Source: Paralvinella palmiformis
Taxonomy: Eukaryota; Annelida; Polychaeta; Terebellida; Alvinellidae
Length of the DNA stretch: 64,000 nucleotides
Reading direction: 5' to 3'
Assembly: GCA_025642065.1 (NCBI GenBank)
Contig: JAODUP010000840.1
Location: 259,430-323,429 of the forward strand
Position 1 is the stretch's first letter. Every line of letters starts with the position of its first letter. The notes beneath the pieces are model-generated. The model saw only the letters and a list, made by a program, of their open reading frames with translations, did no database searches and was not told the DNA's origin. The position numbers and the translations under genes are program-made. Of this stretch, positions 11,071 through 21,059 are shown in pieces.

Positions 11071-11429
11071 TCGCCGCTCCAAAAGCAACTCCGCCGATAA
11101 GTAGTTCTGGTTTATATGGGAGCGAAAATGTTATCTGGAAACTGAATCTTCATATTTGAATTAAAATATACGGTTATTATTTCAAATAACATACGACTGG
11201 GCTGCCATCCAGAGAATGACCGATAATTGCACTGCCGTGTAGTGAATGACCTCTGCCGGCGCTGCCATCTATCGGATGTATCACAAGGTTCAGTTCTTTG
11301 TCCTCTTGAGATCACTACAGAGCTATATGGCGTTATGTATCACTTGTATGCCGATAATACATACTGATAAAATTAACCCTTTTTTCTTGGGGAACTTGGA
11401 TTATTAATTTGGTGATAGTCGGCTACGGA

Positions 11430-13172
11430 TGACACGAGGTATTCTGAAACCATGACAAGAAACTTGTGTAGACATTTTGAACAGAAGCTGGCAGGCATTC
11501 TGAAGAACAACCCAATTTTTTGGAGATACTGTAAGTCCAAGATAAAGAACAAAACAGGCCTTGGTGACATACAGAAGGAAGATGGCAGCCTGACTAGTGA
11601 TGATCATGAAAAGGCAGAAATCCTAAACAAGTACTTCACTATAGTGTGTTCATCAGGGAAGACACATACGCCATACCTATTATGAATGAGCGACAGGAAA
11701 GTGTTACACTCAAAGATGTAATAATTACTCCTGATCTGGTTGAGAGAAACTAAATAAGTTGAATGTTTCCGAGTCAGCAGGTCCAGACGGATTCCATCCA
11801 CGTGTATTAAAAGGACTGTCCAGCGTAATAAAGGTACCTTTGCATATAATATTCAGTAAGTCTATCGTGTAAGGTACACTACCAAAAGCATGGAAGGATG
11901 CCCATATAACACCGATCCGCAAGAAAGGTTAGAAAATCTCCCGAGGAAGATATAGACCAGTAAGTCTAACATCAGTTATTGGTCAAATAATGGAATCGAT
12001 AATTAGAGACAAGCTAGTCAGTCAGATGATGAATGACGATCTATTATGTGATGTGACACTCATGTATAACCCAACTACTCATCGCATTTGAGTGGACTGA
12101 GTTACTGGATGATTGAGACGACCTAGCTGTGGCTGTCATTTACCGTGACTTCAGAATAGCATTCGACACTGTTCCACGTAGTAGATTGAGGAATATGACA
12201 TAAAGGGCGGCTTCCTCACCTGGATTGAGAACCTCCTGTCTGGCAGCCGGCAACATGTAGTGGTGAATTGTAGGTTTTCCACTTGTGCAGGAATCCTCAG
12301 CGGCATACAACAAAGCAGCGTATTATAGGGCCAATCATGTTCGTCAGTTTTGTTAATGACCTACCTGATGATGTCACATGTACTGCAAGGATATTTGCAG
12401 ATGACGCCAAGCTCATCCAGTGTATATAAGTTCCCATGATTACTTCTACAACTTGTCCTAGAAATGGCAGATGGGATTTAATGAGGCAGAATGCAATGCT
12501 CTCCATCTAGGCTCAACAAACCCTTGTTATGAGTACCGTATGATAAATACCTAACTGGAAGCAACAACAGAGGAGACGAACTTAGGTGTCACCATTGACT
12601 GAGATCTGAAATTCCATATGCATGTGTCCAAAGCGATGAACAAAATATCGAGAATGATTGAACGTTAGAGCAACATTCACCTGCATCGACGAGAAGACAC
12701 TCCCCAGGTATTCACCATCATTGTAAACCCTTATTTGGAATATGTAAGTGTGATCTGGTGTCCAAGGTTCCGATGTGACAAGTTGGAAGTTGAAAACATC
12801 CAGAGAAGAGCCACAAAGCTGATACCAAGCTTGAGAAGTCTGCCATATAGAGATAGGTTAAAAGCCCCGAAACTCCCATTTTTGCGCTATCGTAGGAGAC
12901 GAGGCGATATGCTTCGAGTGTATAAGATCCTGAAGGGGATAGACAGGTCGAAATCTAACCAATTCTTCTCGCTGGCTGACATATCAAACACCAGAGGTCA
13001 CAGCCTCAAGCTAATGAAGCGCCGTTCAAGATCAAGTTTGAGGCCGAATGCATTTAGTCAGATAGTGACAAACGATTGGACCGGGTTACCAGCGCACGTA
13101 GTTGACAGTCCTACATTAAATACATTCAAATCCCGATTAGACCAGCATTGGATTAGGCAGCGTTACAATTAA
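11430..13172 (+). pseudogene. Non-LTR retrotransposon (CR1/Jockey-like) ORF2, decayed
   Basis: Ordered fragments of a LINE ORF2 polyprotein are readable on the plus strand in shifting frames. First comes the linker before the reverse transcriptase (NNPIFWRYCKSKIK, EKAEILNKYFT, 11470-11640). Next is GPDGFHPRVLKG (about 11780-11815), then RPVSLTSV, then YRDFRIAFDTVPRSRL (about 12140-12190). The catalytic FADD is intact at 12394-12405, in RIFADDAKLI. Last is the uninterrupted C-terminal part, 12735-13172, with LEVENIQRRATKLIPSLR, RRRRGDMLRVYKIL, TRGHSLKLMKRRSR and a TAA stop. Many stops and frameshifts lie between, so it cannot encode a working enzyme. No endonuclease domain is visible, so the copy is probably also 5' truncated. 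Confidence 0.88.
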
Positions 13173-13228
13173 TCTGCCGTGATCCGTTTAATACGAATTA
13201 TCTTACATAGAAAACAAGACTTGACCGG

Positions 13229-13364
13229 AGTTTTTAACAGGCTGTCCCATCATTACTCCATAGATCTGGTATCAAGTTTTAACAGGCTGTCCCATCACAA
13301 CTCCGTAGATCTGGTATCAAGTTTTTAACAAGCTGTCCCATCACTACTCCGTAGATCTGGTATC
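13229..13364 (+). repeat. Three tandem 45-46 bp units just after the LINE stop
   Basis: TTTTTAACAGGCTGTCCCATCA, then an A/T-variable TCC, then TAGATCTGGTATCAAG occurs three times (AACAG/AACAA starts at 13236, 13281 and 13327). It lies 60 bases past the LINE stop codon, so it is probably the repeated 3' end of that element. Confidence 0.85.
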
Positions 13365-13444
13365 GATGTATCAAGAATAATTATTATAGCTGGCTAATGT
13401 AGGCATTTTAATAAACATCATAACCGAATGTCAACAAACAAAAC

Positions 13445-13885
13445 GCTCCAAGATGGGTACTCCCTTTTCTCGGATTTTTTGCTGCCTCTTTCGTTTCTAT
13501 GACCCTAATCACATGTCGCCATTTTTGTAGATAAACAACTTTATCTCCTTATTTCTCACGAGTCGAAATATGGCAATTTGTCGGGATTTGGCGTTGAAAT
13601 TTGAGTTCGGCATATGTTCGGATGTTCTTTACTCCCATAAATAACTATCTGACAACAAAAATAATGTCACCGACATGTTTTTCAGGTTTATTTCCTTGCA
13701 AATAACAACTTTTAAAAATAGTTTCAATAATTCATCCGTAGGCCGCAAAATGTGGTGTTGATGTTTTAGTCATAAATTCCTTGTCCACTTGTGAGGAGAT
13801 TAATAAGTTTTTTACTTGAAGACAAAAACAAAAGTTATTGATGTTAACTTTTGAATTAGTGTCCCAGATGTTATCATTATATGAC
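13445..13885. repeat. Dispersed repeat of unknown type (copy 1 of 2)
   Basis: Shared in order with 59884-60275: GGATTTTTTGCTGCCTCTTT, TTTGAGTTCGGCATATGT, CTGACAACAAAAATAATGTC, TGTTTTTCAGGTTTATTTCC and GTGAGGAGATTAA..TTTTTTACTTGAA. No coding capacity or terminal repeats are visible. Confidence 0.7.
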
Positions 13886-14284
13886 GTCACAATTACGACA
13901 ATGCTAGTAAATGGTAATTGATGACACACATTCGTGATATTCAGCTTATTAAAATGTCTATAACTTTCTTTACATGTTACCGCATGACATAATTCAAACT
14001 GTATATGGTTATAGAAACTGAGCTTTTTGTGTTGGTGTAATTTATTTATATCAAACTACCCAAGTTAATTTTTCACGAAAGTACCGCCTAATGACTACAT
14101 ATTATGTCAAATCGCAACACAAAAAAAAACACCACTAGCATTATACATTAGCGAAACGTTGATTATTCCCAAAGTAAGTGAGTAATAAATCTAGAGGTTA
14201 TGTTTCAGAAAGATAGTACAAAAATTTAGCATATCACATCAGTATGTCGAACTATTACAACCACTTAAAGAAAATCCACTGCCT

Positions 14285-14790
14285 AAAAGCGTTCTTGACA
14301 CAATTAAGAAACACTCGTAACAGAGGTCAATGTCTTTGTTACATCCCGTATAGACTACCGTAATTCCCTGTTATATGGCATATCTGATTATAATACCAAC
14401 CGCCTTCAACGATTTTTAAATGATGCAGCTCGCATGGCGACAAATTCCCGAAAATATGATCATATCGCCGTAATTCATGGAAAAACCCGATAAGCTACCG
14501 GTAAGACGAGTATCTTTTTTATATTTTGTTTACAACTTATTTATAAATCTCTCAATGGGATGGCACCCGCATGATGCGTATCAGTGGCCTTCATTTGCGA
14601 AACAGGTTTCTCGAGGACATTAGTAGTGCATCATCTTTTGTATAGTTTAAATCTTGTACAATAACGCCCTTATTTAATATTGCTTTCTCAGTAAACAACA
14701 CAGATCATTCAAACTGGAGGTTAAATGCGTCATATATGGGTGCAAGTGGTTAAGGGCGCTTTATTAAATGTATATTAATGTAATTATTAT
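14285..14790 (+). pseudogene. LINE reverse-transcriptase C-terminal fragment with 3' tail
   Basis: The frame from about 14330 reads FVTSRIDYRNSLLYGISDYN, then NRLQRFLNDAARM and NSRKYDHIAV, then in another frame IYKSLNGMAPA, ending in the tail GGGCGCTTTATTAAATG followed by a TTATTATTATTATT run. This order is typical of the end of Jockey/CR1-type ORF2. Stops and frameshifts are present. Confidence 0.82.
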
Positions 14791-15059
14791 TATTATTTAT
14801 TCATCACAATTAAATTGCTATCTGGTATGTAACCTATAATAGTTCTAATATCTGGTAAATAATCAAATTATACTGTGGTGTGGTCAGGGCTAGCTTTAAG
14901 CCAATTGGACCAATTGATCCCAGCTGGGCACTGTGACCTCGATAGGGGGCTCTCGATAGGGTAATCAACAGGAAGTCCTCGGCTCAGACTTACCACAACT
15001 CGTTGTTACGAACGACCTCCCATAAGGGTTTATATGTTGTTGGTTTGAGCAAAGACTGT

Positions 15060-15690
15060 TTATAACAAGACGTGTAACTTCGCGTTTTAACATGGGGCGC
15101 CATTTTGAATTCTATCAATAAAAATGATAATATAATATTACTGACCAATGAAAATGTTGTAACACATCAAGACAAGGTAGCTACTGTTTTTAATGATTAT
15201 TTTACCAATATGGCCAAAGATAAAATTTCACCTGACAAGTATCCGCTGTATCTAAATGCTCTGATTAAACAAAAAAATGTACAAATTAATTTAAGATCTG
15301 ATAATAATATATGTATCCCACAATATAAAACCGTCAAGTATGGTAACAATTCTTTTACCTATTCTGCACTATTTTATTGGAATAAGTTGGCAAATATAAT
15401 ACGAAATGCCCGAAGCTTTAGTAGTTTTAAGACCCTTCTTCATGATTGGATACCATCCTGTAAATGTGGATCATGCCTACAATGTAATATTATTAATAGG
15501 TGAAATATTTTTATCATATCATTTTATCATAAATATTTCATTTGTATAAAATCATATCATATGTAATGGTCATTGCACTTGTTATTGTTTACACTTATTT
15601 ATGTCGATGTAATAGTGATTGTCACTAATGTTATTGTTACGCTTTTATCGACTCTAAATAAATTTTTCTTACTCTTACTCAAAGAGCGCC
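15060..15690 (+). mobile_element. Internally deleted LINE with an uninterrupted 132-codon frame
   Basis: The open frame at 15105-15503 begins with sequence typical of the segment before a LINE reverse transcriptase (VVTHQDKVATVFNDYFTNMA). It runs directly into the ORF2 C-terminus (YGNNSFTYSALFYWNKLAN, SFSSFKTLLHDWIPSCKCGSC, a cysteine-rich end) without any reverse-transcriptase motifs between. A 3' UTR follows, ending AATAAATTTTTCTTACTCTTACTC. The junction is near 15225. It has no standard ATG at its start. No function is expected unless it is mobilised by a full-length relative. Confidence 0.7.
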
Positions 15691-16150
15691 AGGGCCCAAG
15701 CGGCCGGGGGTAGATTGTCACAGACAGCTCCCTAATGGCACTGGTTCATTCTGTGCCGCTTTCGGTTACAGTAACAGGAAAAGTATGCACAAATAAAGAC
15801 ATCCCCGAAAAGGAAATGAAAGCTAGTGTAAAAATTTGATATGATCTGGCTTTTTAAAATAAAGGATATTTAAAAATAAGCATAACAATTTGAAGTAGAC
15901 ACGCCCCTACTTGACATGACTCAAGCAGTAGGCCCAAGCAAGATCTATCTAGATCTATATTTGTTTCAGACAAAATCTTATTAAATTATGTTGAACAATA
16001 TCAAACCTATTAATCACAAAATGGGTATGTAAGATATACATAAGATTACAGTTACATGTACTGGAGCCACTGAAGATGTTATGGGCGGGAGGTATATTTT
16101 ACTTTATTATTGTTAATAATATAATTGGACTTCTAAAATTACATTACTAT
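15691..16150. other. Intergenic sequence, nothing recognised
   Basis: No gene or identifiable repeat. Confidence 0.4.
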
Positions 16151-16253
16151 AATCAGATAATTTTTCCCTAATTACAATAATTATAAGTAGTTGAGTATTT
16201 ACATGATCACCTGCATCCATATTTATTTTTAAACCTAAGCAATTGGTACTTAT

Positions 16254-16291
<38 letters not shown>

Positions 16292-17420
16292 ACTTCTATT
16301 TATAATTTAAATGTTATGAAATTAATTATTAAATACCTCAACTAGTGGTAGAAACATTCATTCTGTTATTTTTTTCTATTGACTGAAGTTAATTAAAAGA
16401 TGGGTTATTAATTGTTGTCGTTCAGATATATGATGAGGAAAGATTTAAATTACTTGAATAGTAACTGTAAATGTATATGATATGCATTTCACTGAAACGG
16501 AATTCATGAACCAGACAACTTATCTAGAATGCTATACAAACTATTTTTGATGTACCAAATCCACCGCATGCATCCACTGAAATCAAAGAGGAAGGTATTA
16601 ACAGATAGGAGACCTATACAGGAGACAGGGCCAGTTGTGATGGTAATTAATATTTATAAATATGAATGGTGAAAATTGGTATTATAAAATTAATTGAATA
16701 AGAAACAAGGCATCAAATCCATGAAATTTTGTCAGCCCATTTCATATCTTTATACAAAAAAACGATTATCAGCACTTGAATTAGTACTTGAATGTTCAGC
16801 TCATGTGCTTTAATTAGTATACTTCTCTTCATAACTTAAATTATGCATATCAAATCAAATTCTTTAACCAACTTGAAAAAAAGAAAACATGTGTTTACAC
16901 ATTGTGTGTGCACTTGGTTCAAGTCATTATTTTACAAGATATTGTTCTGTTTCAGTCCTTGAAATTCTATGATGATGAGATACCATATAAACAGGCCAAT
17001 CTCTTGGATACAGATTTACCGGTGTTGGATGTGATAGATGATTTTGAGTAATATGTTACAGTAGTCAATGCATGTGTCTGTTATATCTTTGGGTATATTC
17101 TGTCTAACTTTCAACAGTTCACTGATCTGGACTAAACGTCATATTTTTGTAGTAGTGGTTGTTTAGAGCTGGAAGCAATATGTGTTATTCTGTACTAATT
17201 TCTCTATCTCTAACATGTTAACACAAACATAAACATTGTTAATATTCCATGTATATTCTTTGTTCTCAGCTGAGCAGGCCTATAGTGCATGGTCTATATT
17301 ATTGAGGTGTAGACTTTAAATGAACTTATGATTATTTTAGTTAATATATGATAAACGGACATGATGAATATATGGTGGGAAGTTTGTAATGAATTGTGTT
17401 ATGGTTGCGTTATAATAGCT
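16150..17420 (+). pseudogene. THAP-finger gene relic, duplicated segment copy A
   Basis: This ~1.3-kb segment is collinear with 30140-31590. Near 16470-16600 it encodes the remains of a THAP zinc-finger C-terminal half: HFTETEFMNQT is readable, but the following NAIPT-type segment is deleted and out of frame. About 350 bases on, an acceptor-like TTTCAG (to 16955) precedes SLKFYDDEIPYKQANLLDTD, then LPVLDVIDDFE and a stop at 17049-17051. I do not recognise this second segment. It is probably a second exon of the same ancestral gene. An (AT)n tract at 16256-16289 lies in the copy. Confidence 0.6.
16256..16289. repeat. (AT)n microsatellite
   Basis: Uninterrupted TA run inside duplicated segment A; the corresponding place in segment B has no such run. 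Confidence 0.95.
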
Positions 17421-17947
17421 GTATATATCATTATATGTATATATCCAAATAAATAAAATTTATGCGCTATGATAAACTGACATGATGAAAATATGTGTGT
17501 TTGCATTTACCTCATATACACCTAATTGTTTTCAATACGCTTTCCACACACAAAGCTATGAAATAACCTAAACCACCTTCAAGTATTTTTTGATAAGCTG
17601 TCAAGTGATCGCAAATTGTAGGCTATGAATTAAGTGACTGGGCTGTGAAATCACTTAATTCTTTATTTACAGTTTCAGAGCTTCGATTTTTTTTTTCGAT
17701 ATCATGTGTACACAATTAAAGTGTTAATTGATAAAAGAGTATGTGATCAGGTAACATATAATACTAGTATTGGCAATTCATTTCAACCATGCGCACACAT
17801 GTACATAATCAGATGTGGACAACCAGAGCTTGTTTATCTGAGAAATACCTCCGGTCGCTTGGGGCGCCACTGGTTTAAAATTCAACATGGCGCGGCAAGA
17901 GTAACGCCTCTCTATATTTAAACTCTCTGGTTCAAGTTACCGACACG

Positions 17948-18165
17948 TGAGCTCCGGTGGCCTAGCGGTTAAGCACCCGGCACTTGGTGCCAAGGGTCAC
18001 AGGTTCGAACCTCGTAGGAAGTCGAAACAGATATTAATTTCTCGGCTCACAACATCATGGGTGGCTGACCACGTTAAATGGCGCTACCGTCTCCACAATA
18101 AAGCGGAACGTTAAAAACCCCATGAGGACGTATAACACTCACAGATACGAGGCAAACATTAAGCA
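17948..18165 (+). mobile_element. SINE2 copy: second tRNA-derived SINE family
   Basis: The head GCTCCGGTGGCCTAGCGGTT and AAGCACCCGGC, with box B GGTTCGAACCTC, is tRNA-like. The body reads TTAATTTCTCGGCTCACAAC, GTGGCTGACCACGTTAAATG, and CCATGAGGACGTATAAC. Copies occur inverted at 52258-52452 and, split, at 60648-60816 with 61441-61500. RNA polymerase III promoter boxes are intact, so the copy is fairly young. Confidence 0.85.
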
Positions 18166-20098
18166 CAATAAGCTTGAATTGAATTTTACGTGTAGGCTTA
18201 CGTGTATGCAAGAAAGAGTTCTTTTTTAATAATAAAAAGGCAATTTTTAAAAATCCAGTGTTAGCTTAAGTTTTTTATTTTTTTTCTAAGCAAAAAATTA
18301 AATGAATATTTTTAACAAATCATTAAAAACTAAAATATACCTTGAGTGTGAGCCGGGGGGGGGGCAAATACGTTCCCAATTAGGCTACGCAGTTCCTAAG
18401 GCCGCCCTGGATGTGATGACTGCTCGCAAAAATATGCTTTGGTAAGATTTACTACCATTTGTTGAATGACTTATATCACTTCTGCCATCTGTAGAAATAA
18501 AGTTACAGTGGTTTTAAAACTTGCTTTGCTAGCATATCACATGGCCGAAACTTTAATCGAGAATCTTCGGAAAACTTCGGAATGTGACGTCATCTTTGCC
18601 AAACAAAGACCCCAAAAACTACACCCTGGCTTGTTTAACTTGTGTTGCGTGTTCCATATTGTCTTTATTAAACATATACAATGGCGTATTGTGTCGCATA
18701 CAATCGTGCAAAGATACAAATATCAATGATTAACTGATTATATCCGACGTGTAAGTGTCGTCACAACCCGACCCAAAACAACAACCCGAAATTACAAAAC
18801 AAATGGCTAAAAAACACACCAAGGGCGGTACATCCCTTTATAGACTAGTATACGCCATATGTGGGAGAGCCCCATGCATCCACCGGGCTCCCGTGTACAG
18901 ACAAATACCACTTTATTTTAAATGAAGTTATGCGATGCGATAGGACGGGGGGGAATTAATCGCATTCAGGGCCAGTGTGGTGACTTATCAGTTAAACTTA
19001 TACCAACACAAACAAATACACACCAATCCAACTCTTATTGTGGACCGGGGACGGGTGTCGGTGGCACATGTCGGTGCTCTAGATGCACGTCGCAATTAAT
19101 ACTGTCTGTGACCCTTTGTTATAATTAAGTGATTCAAAGTTGTAGGGCTTGATATCCCTCAAAATTTCAAAACTCATCGGAATCTGGCATTTTGTCTGTC
19201 AACTGACGTGTGTAAACAAAGCTGTGGCACTATGTAAAGTTTGGTAAAGATGAATTCACATAATAATCCCTAGCGAACATAGAGCACACTAGCAATGGCT
19301 CATGGAAGTTCGGAAATTAAGGATTTTGGGATCCTTTTAATGGAAATAAAATAGCTGGTGGTTAGAATTGTTTTGAGTGTGGTAGTGCATCTGATAGGGA
19401 ATAGAATAACTGCTTGTTACGTTATATTTACTTCGAAATGTGAAATTTATTTTCCCGTCACTTTTTTTAACATTGAGTGGCCATTTGATCAATGGGCGAT
19501 ACACGGGGAAATGGACTCTGGGAAGAATGTGGAATAAATCTTCGTTCAAGAATGGTGTACAATGATAAGAAATGTATAATCCCTCATCTCTCTGATTATT
19601 CCTCCTACCAGTGACGTACGCCTACACCTCTGCTTCACGCATCTAGACCTATAGAGTGAATGACTATAGAGATGTTGTTGAAATTTGAGGTAAAGACACC
19701 TGGCTGTCGCCTATTGGGCATAGCCACTCGATAAATACTCCTCCAATGTGGTTAAATAGAACATAATATGCTGCCATCTGGTGAATAATTCCCAAAGTAA
19801 TGTCATGTGGTGAATCATTGATAAATTGGTTGCATTCTGGTAAATGACTTAGAACTATCCTGTTATTTTATTAATAATAATATTTCGTTGATTGTATGGC
19901 TAGAGCTTATTTCATCTGTTTAATCAGTGTGTGTGTGTGTGCGTGTGTGTGTCATGTTATACATACTGCATATATTATATTGTAATTACTACACAATATA
20001 TACAACATGTAATTTTCTTAAACGTATTATTACAAGTAATATACAAAGATTATTGTTAATTTAATTAAAACATTAACATACAGAATTAAGATATCTTA
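18166..20098. other. Intergenic sequence without recognisable genes
   Basis: Contains a G run at 18354-18364 followed by CCTAAGGCCGCCCTGG, which resembles an end of the CAAGGCCCGTCTTAA-type element. Also present are a small block near 19690 shared with 8110 and a GT-rich tract at 19929-19953. No coding signal. Confidence 0.45.
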
Positions 20099-20099
20099 T

Positions 20100-20240
20100 C
20101 AGACATGGGGTTAAATACATTTATATTTGTATTTGAAAGTATTTAAATACTTTTTTCAAATATTTGTATTTAAATATTTTCACAAAGTATTCGATTTTTC
20201 AAATACATCTCCAAATACATTAAAATACTTTTCTATAATT
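20100..20240 (+). mobile_element. hAT-type left end with ATTTGTATTT/AAATAC subterminal repeats
   Basis: Starts CAGACATGGGGTTAAATACA and continues with many copies of GTATTT and AAATAC. The mirror image occurs at 28021-28155, ending AATGTATTTTATCCCATGCCTG, just downstream of a hAT transposase relic. CAG-type ends and subterminal palindromic repeats are typical of hAT elements. Confidence 0.55.
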
Positions 20241-20514
20241 ATTTCATGCTTTGATCTGAATAGTTTGTCACATGATTTGATTCTGAAAACAATCTTATCA
20301 ATGGGTTGCGCGGGCGCACACACATACTCGTTTACACCTTCAACTCACTACTATGGAAAATCACTGGCAACTGACTACCACAATAAATAGTTGGCAGAAC
20401 GGTGTCAAATTAATAGGCATTGTAGAAACTACCTCATGTATCTTGGATGTCACTCAACTTTTTCATATACCTATTTATTTCAATAATATAAACATTTCAT
20501 TTTCAATTACACAC

Positions 20515-20640
20515 TAGGATAAATACATTCAACTCACTACGTTGGATAAATACATTCAACTCTCTACATTGTACACGAACATTCAACTCACTGCATTTTA
20601 CACACACATTCAACTCACTGTGTTCAATAGAGTCAATAAC
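20515..20640. repeat. 27-bp array, diverged (about four units)
   Basis: Units of the type ACATTCAACTCACTACATTG with variants; the same unit forms the better preserved array at 20883-21057. Confidence 0.85.
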
Positions 20641-20882
20641 CTCACTACATCCCCCCTCTGATGCCCCAGCTGGGTTATTAATATAGGGCGGGGATGTTTG
20701 AATCTTTCTGTGGATTTGCACATCCGAAAGAACACTTGGGATTACTGAAAAAGAATATTGGATTGTCTCCCTGTTGCATGCTTTTATCTTTCATATTATC
20801 ATCACTGCATCGCCATGAGTATACTCATATATCTCTGTGATTGTTTAAACACCACTAACTAACTAACAATCAGCCAAAATTA

Positions 20883-21057
20883 CATTGGCTACACATATTG
20901 AACTCGCTACATTGGATAAACAAACTCAACTCACTACATTGGATAAAGACATTCAACTCACTACATTGGATACACACATTCAACTCACTACATTGGATAC
21001 ACACATTCAACTCACTACATTGGATGTAAACATTCAACTCACTAGAATGTATACACT
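20883..21057. repeat. 27-bp minisatellite, about six to seven units
   Basis: Tandem ACATTCAACTCACTACATTGGATAC-type units. As 27 is a multiple of three, the frame stays open and reads TLDTHIQLT repeatedly; there is no start or family match, so I do not call a gene. Single inverted copies of ATGTAGTGAGTTG occur at 26812-26865. Confidence 0.9.
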
Positions 21058-21059
21058 TA

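Noticed and set aside
17948..18020. tRNA gene
   Set aside because: The head has good A and B boxes but continues into a body shared with two other SINE copies, and the acceptor stem is not paired; it is a SINE head.
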